Shown in pieces: positions 1 through 12,265 of a stretch of 64,000 nucleotides of DNA. Location: the NCBI GenBank assembly GCA_902728285.1, contig CACVBU010001004.1, positions 657,376 to 721,375 of the forward strand. Direction: 5' to 3'. Within the stretch, counting starts at the first letter, position 1, and each line of letters starts with the position of its first letter. Under the pieces are notes generated by a model. It did not search any database and had not been told where the DNA came from. It saw only the letters and a list, made by a program, of their open reading frames with translations. Both the position numbers and the translations under genes were made by a program. The stretch is from Clytia hemisphaerica (lineage: Eukaryota; Cnidaria; Hydrozoa; Leptothecata; Clytiidae).

Positions 1-600
1 CCCCAGGCCCAAAAATCAAAATTTTTTGAAAAATGAAAAAAAAACACCCCCAGATATTCACCCAGGAACAGTGTGCAAAATTTCAGCCAGATCGAACAAT
101 TTTGAGTCCCAGGCTGCCCCAAAATTTAGCCTCGTTTTGGCGAAAAACTCCCCCAGGCCCCCAAAATCAAATTTTTGAAAATGAAAAAAAAACACCCCCA
201 GATATTCACCCAAGGAACAAGTGTGCAAAATTTCAGCCAGATCGAACAATTTTTGAAGTCTCCAGGCTGCCCCAAAATTTTAGCCTCGTTTTGGCGAAAA
301 ACTCGTCCCCAGGCCCCAAAAATCAAAATTTTTGAAAAATGAAAAAAACACCCCCAGATTCACCCAAGGAACAACGTGTGCAAATTTTCAGCCAAATCGA
401 ACAATTTTTGAAGTCTCAGCTGCCCCAAAGTTTTAGCCTCGTTTGGCGAAAACTCGTCCCCAGGCCCCCAAAAATCAAAAAATTTTGAAAAAAATGAAAA
501 AAACACCCCCAGATATTCACCCAAGGAACACGTGTGCCAAATTTCAGCCAAATCGAACAATTTTTGAAGTCTCCAGGCTGCCCCAAAGTTTTGGGACATA
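1..600. repeat. Satellite, about 150-bp unit, four copies
   Basis: The phrase CCCCCAGATATTCACCCA recurs near 47, 193, 351 and 505, giving a unit of about 148-156 bp. Each unit also carries GATCGAACAATTTTTGAAGT and a CCAGGCTGCCCCAAA block. The units differ by small indels and the first is cut by the window edge. Short ORFs on both strands here are by-products of the repeat. The array ends in a CA-rich microsatellite. Confidence 0.9.
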
Positions 601-632
601 CACACACACAGACAGACACACACACACACATT
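598..632. repeat. CA microsatellite closing the satellite
   Basis: An imperfect run of CA with interspersed GACA directly abuts the last satellite unit. From about 640 to 1395 I see no gene, only AT-rich sequence with G and A runs. Confidence 0.85.
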
Positions 633-1395
633 CTCAGATTCTAACTCAACTGAAGTTGAGAATAAATAAAAAAGAAAAAAATGTTTTGCAAAGATCAGTT
701 AACAGGTTGTGGTTAATGCTCACCTTTGAAGTTTGGGAAAATTTAGCATGTTCTGGTTTGTAATACATTTCGTACACGATCCCACTCTAATAATAAAAAG
801 TGATTATATATAAAACTGTACTGTAGGAACTGGTTCAGCCATTTAAAAGTGGTTATCATTCTTGACAGGAATAATCTAAAAATATGGAAAGTTTTTCTTA
901 GCATCATATAGGATTTGTGAGTGATGAACTAGCCAAACATAGACATATTGGGTCGAAAATTGATCAATCTTTGATTTAATTTGCCTAGAAATGCATTTTC
1001 CTTTATTTGTTTTGAACTTGCAATATCTTTTTTCTCTACTTTAATAAAAAGCATTAATTCAAAGGGTTAGAGATGTCCTGAAAATCGCAAAAAAAGGGAG
1101 GGGGGGGGTAAGAGATTTTTTTGCAGAAAGAAAGGATTCAAAAAGGGGGAAGTTCATCTAGAAAGGATGGTTAACACGTTAGTTCTTTTAACCCATCTTT
1201 CTTCTAAATTTCTAGTTTTGCACTCTTGGGCTGGGTTAAACTCCTAAAGATTTTCTAATATGAGTGGTGCATAATGTCTTGAAAGTGGGGAAAGATCCTG
1301 TTAACACCCCGATCTTGAAAGGTAGAACCTAGAGTAGAGGGTTTTTTTTCTAGAATAGGGGTTAGTGATTCCCTTCCAAACTATGTAATTGGTAC

Positions 1396-4300
1396 CTCCT
1401 TGACGCCTTCTTCTGATGATTTTGTATCATTGAATGACTTCAAGTGACTTGATATTTGTCTAAAATGCATAAAATAGAAAACTCTTTTATCGCATTCAGC
1501 AAACTCAACCATCACTGTCAATCTCAAAAAGTCCCAAAAAGTTTTTGATTTGATTATTTTTTTTAAAATTGGGTAAATTAAACTACCCCAAATTTTAAGA
1601 CCAAAAAATGTTATCTATGAATTTTTTTTAAATATGTAGAAATGATCCTGTAAACTACTTTCCCATTTACTTTATTGAGTCTATTCTGTAACATTAAATT
1701 TCTTAAACTGGTTAATTATCCATAAAACCGATCCATATAAAGCTTACTTTGACCAAGTTCCCGGTTCCACTCCATTTGTTCCAGTAGTCTGAAAAAAATG
1801 AATCAATACAGTTTAACTGTGACCACCAAGGCTTTTGTTTGTTTCAAGACAGAGTACAGAAAAGTATGACATAAAATGAAGAAATTAACACCATAAAGAA
1901 TGTGATGAACCCATCGTACAAGATAGAAGATTCTCTAATGTACTTACAGCTGGACCCAAGACTTTTTCTAGATGTAGATTATGGAGCTAAAAAATGAATA
2001 GAAAAAAAGATTTATTGTGTTTTTAAAAATTACTTGTGGTAGCATAGAAATCTTACATTTTTAGAGTAGAATTGATGGATAAACATTTGATTGTACTCTA
2101 CTCCAACTTTCTCAATGGCATAGATAAGGATTTTTACTTGAGATGAATGAATAATTATCTATCTTTTCATGTCAAGATTAACCAATTACTACAAACCTCT
2201 GTCTGTAATTTCTTGACTTGCTCAGCTAAAAGGACAGGATTTTGCTCATTGGTTTTTGTTTCGTTGAGTTCCTATTGAATAAATACAAAAATGAAAAAAT
2301 CTTAATTATTTTGAAACATCGCGATACTAAACTCTGAATTTGAAAGAAAGAGTAATAATAATAACAATAACAATAACAATAATAATGATAACAAATATTT
2401 TACGTGGCATGCTTCCAAAAATTCAACAGCTTTTAGACAACTGAGGAATTGTTTCCACAAAGGACCACAAACAGAACAGAATAGTAACTTAACACAATTA
2501 GAAACGAGAATGAAAAACAGAAAGATGAAAATTAAAGAGTGAAGCCACAAAGATTCCCATATTGGAAAAGAGAAAACTAAACCGTTTGAACTGTATTTAT
2601 AACCTTGATTTGTTCTAGTTCTGTTGAAAGCTCTGCCAATTCTGATTGAAGTCTTTGATACTTCTGTTGTGGAGTTTCTTTAACAACCCGTTCACCAACC
2701 TTGAAAAAAGTAAGGAATATGTAAATGTATGACGTATGCGATAGTATATCAAGTTGTTTGATTTCTTCCTATTTAAAATAATAGCAAAAGAATGCATATA
2801 CAGTTAATACTCTTTTTAAATCAACGTTCTACTATTCTATACGCTCCATTAATAAAACAACTACTTATGGATTTATATTTTGGATACTCACTATCTCATA
2901 GATTGACCTCAGATCAAATCCAGTTTTTTGGTTGAGGGAAATACTATCTGAGAAGTCTGAAATTAAAAAATTGATTAAAACGAAGAGTGGGGAGAAGTAG
3001 TTTAAACACCTAGAAGTAGAGATTTGTGTATCTTATATACCTCAAATTAAAAACAATTTTCTTTTTCTTTTCAATAAAGACAGAAAAACAGTGAACATAT
3101 GATTAAAAATTCAAACACAGAATTAATTCAAATAAAATGAAAACGCTTCTGTGTTTGAGCTTTACATCGAAGATATTCAGGAGGATCAATCAATTTAATA
3201 ATTGAAAATACTGTTCAGAGGAATTACATAAAATTACTTTACTATTTTGTTGACCAATAAAATTAAAAACTTAATTCTCCGAAATAAAGTTTCTTTAAAA
3301 TTTCAAAAAAATACATTGAGGAGTGGCCAATACCTTTTAAGGGAACTAATTTTGGTGTAAACCAATTTTTGCATTTTTGAGTGTCTACCGCTAAAAATCC
3401 TCAAAAAACCCTTAGAAATATGGAAGAATTTTGGAGAAAAGTGAGTGTCATCTGTGAAAGTTAGTTCTGCATAATGCGCCAATTTAGTACCCTCGCAACG
3501 CGAAAATAAGTTCCACAAAAATTAGTTCCCTTTAAGGTATGTAAAATAATTACAAACCTGCTCGGGAAGTATCCAGGTATTTGTTTTGAAATTTGCTGAA
3601 TGATTTTGCATGGTCAATTCTTGTTGATTCTATATCTTCACTTTTAGTTGCGGTCTTGTTCTCTGTCTAGAATTTGGAATCAATTTGAGTACTTTATTAA
3701 TAAAGAATCTGAAAACTAACTTGGAAAAAAGAGTTTTCAAAACAAATAAGTTTTTCAAAGTAATATATATTTAAATAATAAACGTTTTTCTACACTACTA
3801 CATTTTTTAAATCCTTCTTTGGTAAGCCTCACAGGTTTCCATTCTTCTAAGCATTAGCAATACAGAGTGGTCTTTGACCCTCCCTTTATAAATCTACCTA
3901 ATCTGTGTATAGCTTTCCCCCTTTTCACAAAATGTACCAACGTCCCCTAAAAAATGCTATTTTTTGTTTGTATCTTTGCAAAGACAAACTTGCATTTAGA
4001 TTGCCTAAAGTTATCTGGAAATCTAAAAAGTTTTTAGAATACCCAAAAAATCTCATCTAATTTTAAAAAACTTAACGCTGCTGGTCTTTAAAATCTTAGG
4101 CATTTATTTTTTTATTTTCTGGTTTACGAAATTGCCAATGATTTCTTTGCAAAAATACAGTAAAATAGCTAAATAAAATTTGCAAATATTTTACTGTACT
4201 GATCAGCCATAAAAAGGAAACTTTTTAGAACAATTACATTTTAAGCAGGAAGGGCAAATAAAAGCGTCCAGTGCTTTCTTTAATGGCACTTAAACACAAG

Positions 4301-7300
4301 TTCCCAACTAAAAACAATTTATTATTCTCTGATTTTCTGGTATGTCAAGGTATGTATTAAGTTTTCTCAAAATGTATTTTTTGCATTTTCTCCAACATAC
4401 AAAGGTTTTTAAAGGGGAATTAACGTTTCAAAATTGTCAACAAATAAATTACAGATTCAAATAGAGCTCATTGAGACAATTTCAAATATATATCGTTTAT
4501 AGGGCTTTACTATTCTACATCCGGAATAAGAGTTGTTTGAAAATTCCCTTGCGTTGCTATGGATACGAAAAATGTGACGTAGCACACGCCCTGTGTTTCT
4601 CTTTTTTATAAGGGAAGAGTGGTGAATGATGATTTAAAATGCAGTTTTTGAGTTTCTTTTTACCGTCAGAAAGTTCACTGCACCTTTGGAATACTAACTA
4701 GACTCTCCTAGTATTATTTCTTCAACGTTTTGCTATAACTACTCTAAAAAAGATTAATTTCTTATGTTTTTTATCTCTTTTACAACCAAATAGAGTGTAA
4801 CAGTAAGAATAGTTGGAGCGCATGTGACGTCACAAAATCAACAGAGGGGAAGTTTTTCTCCATTGTAGAGTCAAAATTGTGAGAAATTAAAGATTGAATA
4901 ACTCAATGAATATAAGACATTGTGAAGTGGTTCTTTTTTTGTTTGATCACATTTTTCTTCCTCTTTAATGTTTCGAAGAAAAAATCTCTGGGTTAATTCC
5001 AAACGTTAATTCCCCTTTAAAATTTTTTTCCATCCTCTGGTCCAAAAGATCATCTCCAAATGTCTGTAAACCAGAAAATAAAAAAGTACTTGTCTTACTT
5101 TGCTGTCACCTAACATTATCTACTGACCTAGTAAGCCGAAGCAGAGACATGTGAACCAATGTTTAAATACTATGCAAAAAGAAATAAATAATGAAATGTA
5201 ATGTTATGTCATTGTGAAAAACATTTTGATTGGTGCAAACGCAGGTGTACAGCACAATAGTTAGGATTTGTTTATATCAATTTCTAGTGTTGTTGCTGCT
5301 GGCATAAGCATTTGCATGCATTTTTTCACTCAAAGAGTAGATGTACACAAATCACGTTCTTTAATTAAATATAGTAAGTAAATGTATCAAATGTTTATCA
5401 AAAAAGGCAAAAATTCCAAGTTTCTTATAAGGCCAGAAATATTGAATTAAAAAACTGAAAAAAAATCACTAACCTTGACATCTTGACTGCCATTTGAAGT
5501 ATTTCCACCTGCCTCAAATGAGTCCTTTCCACTGGTGTCCTAAAAATTAAATAAATAAAGTTATTATCACAAACTCAACCTACTGAGAATTTGAAATTCA
5601 CAAAATTGGCATGTCAGGATTTTATAAAATTAACCACTGATATGCCCAGCTAGTTTAGTGCATATTGAAATTTCCAAGTGGAGGGCTAAAAAAGTTTTCC
5701 CTTCATAATTAATCAGGATATATTGACTTTGAATGTTTTACTCTTTTTACTCTTCTGCAGTAGTCTTTAAACGTGCGATTATTTCTATTTCTGGAAGAAA
5801 TCTTGACAATATTGTCTACTGTAATTAGGAACATTTGTTCTGCCTTATTGGGAATCAAGTTCCTATTAGACTTTTTGGTAGTCAGGACATCATGTTGAAA
5901 CTCCAGCATCAAAACAATGATAAAAAAAAACTAATAAACTTAGAATAATTAACATTAATGGGCCATGATGGAGTTTTTAATTATTCAACAAAAGTTTGGT
6001 AAAATCTTGAAAAATATTCCTAATTAGGTTAATAAATATTTTTTTCTCGCAGGAGAAGGCGTTGGCATGAGGGAGCCTCCTGACCAATGCAGGAGAGTTG
6101 ACAGCTACCATAAGTTGGTCTAATATCGACATCCCTGAATACTATCCATCGATGATCCGCGGCACTATCGTAAAGCTAAAATCGCTTCGCGTACTCTTCA
6201 CTTGAGAAAATGATTGACAGATTGAAGTTTTTCATCCCTGCGGTGCGCGCCGCGCGGGAGCTCGGGCGCTCTGCGAGAGTTCTCGGCTCAATCCTCGGAC
6301 CGCGCTAAAAATGGTAGACTGAGCTGTGATAGATCATTTCGATGGAAGTTGTTGGAATGTTTACAAGGCTCTTGACAGAATATTGTTTGATTTATTGTCA
6401 ATGATGACAGTGCCGTTATAAATTTTATTAGATCTGACAAATTGATGTTTGTAAGTGCACTTTATAGTTTTGATTCCCATTGAAGAATCATATTCTGGTT
6501 TTCATGTTATTAGATGCTGTTTTAGAGCTTTAGAGTTACACTGACGGTGTGCCCACCCTGATACCGTAAGTTGGTCTAATGTCGACATCCGTCTTCTAAT
6601 TTCGAAACCCTTCTTTAGAGATAGGAACAATAGAAACTGAGGAAGGTCGGAATCGCTGATTGACTTTGATAGGGTGGTCAGGCCAAAATTTTCCCCTCAA
6701 ATTTTGAAAACCAAACTAATTTTATTTGAAAGTCCTTACCTTTGTGAGAAAAATGAGGGGTCATTTGTTAAAATTGGTTAAAAGTAGTTCCAAAGTTATT
6801 CCATTTTCAAACCACAAAAAACCACCTTTTCAAGGAATCGTCTCCCTACCACGCGCAACCAAGAAATGACCTTTGGACAGCACCGAAAAACATTAAAGAT
6901 GGCGGATGAATTCTAGCCTTCCGCGTGGCGGGGCGTGAGGAGTTTTGTTGGCGCGGTCTGAAAATCGGCCCGATGACTGTTAAACTTTAGCCTATCGCTA
7001 ATGAGCTGGAAATGATAGCTAAAAACAAATTTTACCAATGAAAAGCTGAAACCCTTAGCTTTCCAACGATATATGGTAGTCTGATAAAAATTTCAGGAAA
7101 GTGCCGAAAAATCGAAATTTCTTCTTTTTTCTTGATTTAAAGACGGCCCCTAGATTATCGAAAAGGCTACCACGTGACAAACTAAAGAACTATCTTTCCC
7201 ACGTTTTATAAAAAAAAACACGAGTCTATAACTAATCCAGCTCAATAGCGATAGCCATTTAAAAAATGGTGGTCAAGGTCACCGGTGGTGCCACAAATTC

Positions 7301-9272
7301 TGAGTCGCCATTTTTCACCTTGATGTCTAATAAATGGTATATCTTTTTATTGAAGGTAGGTAATGGGATGCCAGTATGGATTCCACGAAATCTCGCGCCG
7401 AAGATATTTTTCCGTACAGCAAGCCTCACGCCAAGCAAAATTTCTTTTGTACCAACATTCAATTTTTCAATAAGGGTGCAAGATGGGAAAAGAGGGGCGC
7501 ATGCGTCAACATAATTAATAAATTGACGCTAAAAATCAATGGATTATGGAGTCGAGCTGGAATTATTACTTTACGCCAACTGAAAATCAAACAATCTTTG
7601 TAAGTCAGTGTAGCTCTAAAGCTCTAAAACAGCATCTAATAACATGAAAACCAGAATATGATTCTTCAATGGAAATCAAAACTATAAAGTGCACTTACAA
7701 ACATCAATTTGTCAGATCTAACAAAATTAATAACCACACTGTCATCATTGACAATAAAACAAACGATTTTCTGTCAAGAGCCTTGTGAACATTCCAACAA
7801 CTTCCATCGAAATGATTTATCACAGCTCAGTCTACCATTTTTAGCGCGGTCCGAGGATTGAGCCGAGAACAATCCGCGAACTTCTGCGCGGGTGAAAAAC
7901 TTCAATCTGTCAATCATTTTCTCAAGCGAAGAGTACGCGAAGCGATTCTAGCTTTACGATAGTGCCGCGGGTCATCAATGGATAGTATTTGATTATCATT
8001 ATCCCTTTATTTTCATTCCTAAACCTTTTGCAAAAAAAAGGAAAAATAGAAAAGTTGTATTTTTTACTTCTCTATTCACATACTGAATTTGAAAGATCTT
8101 CTATGTGGCGTTTTTTTGCAAACTTCAAAAAACTGATTTTTGTCCCGCCTTTGCGGGACTTTGGCTTAAGTGCTTGAGTGCAGCATAGGCGTTGTGGTAT
8201 AGTGGACATCAACCTTGATTCCTGTACAGGCGACCAAGGTTTGATTCCCACTCATAACGGTTCACTTGGCAAGTGAACAAACCTTCGCCCGGGTCAACCC
8301 ATGCCATGTGAGGGGAATTGGGTAGTCAGTTCAAGGTGCTGACGGGATGCTTACTCAAAGCATCTATAGTTGCGAGAATGGGCTCCCAGGGCCTCCTGTA
8401 ACTCAACCATAATAGATAGATAGGGTACAAAGTCCAAACATGCGTTTACCGTAATTTTTGTGTGGAGAGTTAGGTCTACACTGTAAGTACCCATACGCCA
8501 ATGCGCCAAAAACGTTTCAGTTGTACGCCGAAGATCTTCGGCGTTAGTAACACGAAATCCATACTGGATGGGATGGGGTTTTTTTCTTTGTTTTCTCTGA
8601 TAAATTCTGAGTATTTAAAAAAAAAATGAACAAGTTTGGAGTTGTTAAGGATAAGTTATGATGGATGGAATGTTCTAATTTTGATTTTCGACTTGTTCCA
8701 CGCAAAAAATGCTGACGAGTGCGCACCCTAACTTTGATTAGAGCGCAATGAGACGAAAAAATCTATCAATATTTCGACCTTCTTATTATTCCAATCTATA
8801 AAGAAGGATGTCAAAATTAGAAGACGGATATTCGACATTAGACCAACTTACGGTAGTGTATTTGTGGTCGCCCTTGAGAGAAGGAGTGGTGGTTGAGGTC
8901 TACGGAATTGAAATCGGATTAATCAAATTTCATCGAACACGATAGAACTTTACCGGGATTTCTCAGTTGGATAACTGGTCGATGCGATTTGGTAATTGAA
9001 CAGCTATCATTTTATTAGTTCGATGAAATTCGATTAGTTCGATGGTTCGACTGACATCGTCTGGCTGGGTAGAATTTTTTTAGAATTTATTTCTCCGAGA
9101 GGACAAAAATCAAAAGTCCAAATCTCATCTGGATGGATTCTTTCAAACCGAAATATTACTGATCAAAAAATGAAACAGCCCAATGTAAATATCATTCTTG
9201 TTGGTGAAATTTAAGTATCTAGAATATACTTACAATAAAGGGGAGAATATCATACTTGACTTGACCTGCCAT
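1396..9272 (-). CDS. DCTN2: Dynactin subunit 2 (dynamitin, p50), N-terminal half, nine exons
   Basis: Dynamitin is the shoulder subunit of dynactin, which couples cytoplasmic dynein to cargo; it acts in the cytoplasm. Coding exons in gene order are 9234-9272 (begins MAGQVKYDILPFI), 5474-5539, 3558-3666, 2892-2956, 2604-2699, 2197-2271, 1948-1986, 1748-1788 and 1396-1459. All have AG acceptors and GT donors, and the phases join into 198 codons. Family landmarks are ADFSDSI, then VKETPQQKYQRLQSELAELS, then PVLLAEQVKKLQ, then LHLEKVLGP. The usual protein is about 400 residues, so the C-terminal coiled-coil half is missing here and probably lies beyond the left edge. If the donor at 1395 is not used, a stop follows four codons later. 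The DVYET-type motif normally near residue 20 was not found, so a small exon in the 3.7-kb intron 1 may have been missed. Confidence 0.93.
2352..2394. repeat. AAT/AAC microsatellite in DCTN2 intron
   Basis: Trinucleotide run of AAT and AAC units, between the DCTN2 exons at 2197-2271 and 2604-2699. The apparent leucine-rich minus-strand ORF here is the translation of this run. Confidence 0.85.
3146..3205. repeat. Dispersed repeat also found at 22467-22520
   Basis: CGCTTCTGTGTTTGA, then after about 16 bp ATTCAGGAGGATCAA, then CAATTT, occurs here in a DCTN2 intron and again near 22467. The shared order and spacing mark two copies of a dispersed repeat. The family is unknown. Confidence 0.6.
3333..3537. 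mobile_element. Palindromic MITE with TA target duplication
   Basis: The ends are imperfect inverted repeats (CCTTTTAAGGGAACTAATTT on the left, its reverse complement on the right) flanked by TA. It lies 20 bp from the donor site of the DCTN2 exon at 3558-3666. The same end style (CCTTAAAGG, then AATTTTGGCG) is seen at 19749-20055. Confidence 0.75.
4408..5021. mobile_element. Palindromic element in DCTN2 intron
   Basis: TTTAAAGGGGAATTAACGTT at the left is answered by its inverse near 5001-5021. The interior, about 570 bp, has no ORF of note. TTTAAA on both sides could be the target duplication or part of the terminal repeat. Confidence 0.65.
6107..8858. mobile_element. Composite inverted-repeat element in DCTN2 intron 1
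   Basis: A terminal motif TACCGTAAGTTGGTCTAATG starts at 6562 and recurs inverted ending at 8858, with TA on both sides. A diverged copy lies at 6107. Between these, a ~400-bp arm (about 6140-6550) is repeated in inverted orientation at about 7603-7987. The arms share GAGCTTTAGAG and CGCGGTCCGAGGATTGAGCC in opposite orientation. No transposase is visible, so it looks like two or more nested non-autonomous DNA elements. Confidence 0.7.
8188..8425 (+). repeat. tRNA-derived SINE
   Basis: The head (about 8190-8259) has an A-box-like TGGTATAGTGG and a B-box-like GGTTTGATTCC at tRNA spacing. Its first seven bases pair with the bases after the T arm with one mismatch. An unrelated body of about 150 bp follows and ends in an ATAG microsatellite. 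Internal polymerase III promoter, unrelated body and simple tail are the normal plan of a SINE. It is inserted in the composite element of DCTN2 intron 1. Confidence 0.75.
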
Positions 9273-9681
9273 CTTGCTTCACTTTTTTGGATACTTTGTT
9301 GTTTAAGCCCTGGGAAATAGTATCTCGATAGTGAAAGTATGTAAACCCGTGGCAACTTTTTAAATACAAGGGGCAGGGTTTTTTCAAAAAAAAACTACCC
9401 GGATGAAAGCTCTGCTTCTGATTGGTTAAAGCTAACATCATACTTTCGATTTCAAATTCACGAAGTATACACCAAGCTCAGATCGCAAACTATAATAGCT
9501 GTTCCCAATATCATCATTAATAAATCGCATCTGAGTATGATTGACGATAAGAAAGCAGCGTAGTTGTTGAAGAAGGAGGACTTGAATCAGCGTTCAAGGC
9601 AAGGTCTGACAGTGAGTTCATATTCTATCTTGAAGTTTATCTTTGTTAGAGGTTGTTATACCGTTAAATTTGTGTTGAACC
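9273..9681. promoter_or_regulatory. Shared 5' region of DCTN2 and 14-3-3 genes
   Basis: The start codons of the two divergent genes are 409 bp apart, so both promoters and both 5' UTRs must lie here unless an upstream noncoding exon exists. I see no firm TATA element. That it works as a bidirectional promoter is inferred from the spacing alone. Confidence 0.5.
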
Positions 9682-12265
9682 ATGTCTTCAGAAAGTGAAT
9701 TAGTTGATATGGCCAAATTGGCTGAACAAGCCGAAAGGTATGATGATATGGTGCAATTTATGACCCAACTTACAGAGAAGAACCAAATTCTCACTGATGA
9801 ACAGAGAAATTTACTCTCTGTCGCATTTAAAAATGTTGTTGGAGCTAGACGATCAGCATGGAGAATCATCAGCAGCATGGAGCAACGATGCATAGAAAAA
9901 GGGGAAGGAAATCAAGCCGAATTAGCAAAAAAATACAGGGAAGAAATTGAGAAAGAATTAGAGGTAAAATCTCAATACTAACCTATTTCAGATTTATTAT
10001 CCCTTTTTTTCACTTGTCCTTGTTACTGTCAACTTTAAGATTTATTGAGCCTTACAACAAGAAAGACCAACACTTCTATTGTTTTGTTTCAGAGAAAGAT
10101 TTCTTGACATGTTCTAGTTCTGTATTTTTCTTGATATACAAAAAGCTATTGTGGATTGACATGACTGTATAATTTTCTCCTCGATTTCAATGGAAACCAA
10201 ATAGGTTATATTAATCATTTTTGTCTGTAGCAGGACTGACTGGGCTGGAGGCCTTGTTAGCAATAACAGTTATGAACCCAACAGATGTCTTGTGGTGCTC
10301 CAGTCTAGCTAGAAATATACTTTAATGGAGAATTAATTATTTTTCTAACATTGAATTAAAGAAAGTAAATGTAACTGAATTATCATCTTGTTTTAGTAAG
10401 GGGTCACTCGCATATCGATTTTTCCTGTAACTAACATCATTGTGACGCAAGGGGGTGGGGGGTCAGAGCCTATGACGCTAAGAAATTTCAACAGAATATC
10501 GATTTTCAAACCTGTAACATTTTGTATTCCATCCTTCGCTACACCTGCCATCTTAATTCAAACGCATAAAATATAACAGAGATGATATCCAATACCCTTC
10601 CGTTACGTTTGTAGGAATATGTTATTATCGATCCCTAATCATAAAAACAGATACCGCAATAAGAAATAGATGGGCCGTATTTTGATATACAAGGGATATA
10701 CAAGGACCGCGCTGACAAAACAACGAGCCGTTTGTCTGGGGACAAACAATTGTGAAAATCATAAGTCAAAACCACTTGTTTTAAAACCGTGCGAAACGAA
10801 GCACAAAAATCAATGTGGCTGGAATATCAATATCTGTAATAGAGAAGAAAAATTACTTTCATCGATTTTTGGTATATTTATGTAAATGACGCTAAGAAAG
10901 GGGGGTGGGGGGGGGTTCTTCAGATAGCATCACAATGACGTTAGTTGCAGGAAAAATCGATATGCGAGTGACCCCTAAGAGACTCGTTTATGCTGTTATA
11001 AAACTATGTTTCAGCAATTTTGGTTAAAAGTTCTTTATAGAAAATAATGTTTACAAAAACTATAGGAAATAGGGTTTCAGAAGTGAATTGTTGAAATAAG
11101 GCCTCCAAAAATATAGAACAAAGTTTTGATTTCCCCTTAGATGGTTTAAAGAAAAATGTCCATAAATATTGAAAAAAATTTTAACAGTAATGCGGCAATC
11201 ACAAATATCTTCATTTTGTGTCTAAAAAGTGAGTTGGTCGGTCAGTCTTTCGGGTTCTCTTACCTCCATCATCCATTTTTGGAGTGAATTCTTGAAGAAA
11301 GCTGCTAGCCAGCAGCCAAAATAATGTCATGGGTGGTTTCAATATATGACCTTTGAGCGCTGTGATCTCCAACAGTGCTGCAAATAACAGCTGGTGACGG
11401 GTAATTACCGGTCATTTTTAAGCTAATATGTGTGTTTTTTTCCTGTGAAATTTTGATGGTTTCATTATTAGTGCTTTCTGATCGAGTAATCACCAGCCAA
11501 CTTTAAATTCCTTATTTGCATCACTACTACAACCCAAAATGGCGCATGAAATTTTTGGACGAAAGAAATGTCATTGACAGAAAAAGTCTGACAACTTTAC
11601 CAACTCAACGACTCAATTTTCGAGAGTTGGCCAGGCGATGCAAAACAAAGCTATATTTGTGATTGACGCCTAATAAAAACTTATGAATTTTTTTAAATAA
11701 GATCCTGTCGTTTCATGATAATGATGATGTAACAAGAATATTGTTTGCTTTAAATTAAAGAAATGACTTAAAAGATTCTCTTACTTTTCTCTTTCAGGCT
11801 CGTTGTCAAGAGGTCTTGAAACTTATCGATGATTCATTATTGAAAACTGTCGACCAAGGAGAACGCCCAGATGAAGCTAAAGTATTCTACCTTAAAATGA
11901 AAGGAGATTATTACAGATACTTGGTCGAAGTAAAAGACACATCAAACCCAGAACGTGCGAAACTCGCAGAGCAATCAAAAGAAGCATACGGCAATGCCAC
12001 AGAGGCTGCAGAGGGTCTTACAAACACTCATCCAATCAAATTGGGATTGGCATTAAATTATTCTGTATTCCATTACGAGATTATGAATGACGGTACCAAA
12101 GCCTGTGAATTGGCAAAGAAAGCATTTGATGATGCTATTGCTGAATTAGATAGCTTGAAGGAAGATTCTTACAAGGATAGTACCTTAATTATGCAGCTAC
12201 TTAGAGACAATTTGACCTTGTGGACATCAGAGAATAACAAAGATGATGATCAAGACGAGTCGTGA
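9682..12265 (+). CDS. 14-3-3 protein, two coding exons, complete
   Basis: 14-3-3 proteins are cytoplasmic dimers that bind phosphoserine or phosphothreonine motifs in signalling and cell-cycle proteins. Exon 1 is 9682-9963 and exon 2 is 11798-12265, joined in phase 0 across a GT-AG intron of 1834 bp. The product has 249 residues, the normal family length. Visible marks are the first signature [19 protein letters not shown] (about residues 43-61), the phosphopeptide pocket residues K50, R57, R134 and Y135, and the C-terminal signature [18 protein letters not shown] (about 219-236). The acidic tail [11 protein letters not shown] is short. The ATG at 9682 fits the usual N-terminus. The isoform class (epsilon or non-epsilon) cannot be fixed by eye. 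Confidence 0.98.
10400..10975. mobile_element. PIF/Harbinger-like MITE in the 14-3-3 intron
   Basis: Terminal inverted repeats of about 70 bp begin GGGGTCACTCGCATATCGAT and are flanked by TAA on both sides. A 3-bp TWA target duplication is the PIF/Harbinger habit. The 71-codon ORF inside looks accidental. Confidence 0.75.

Noticed and set aside
443..763. 106-codon plus-strand ORF over the first repeat array
   Set aside because: It translates satellite units and the CA microsatellite; similar ORFs exist on the other strand.
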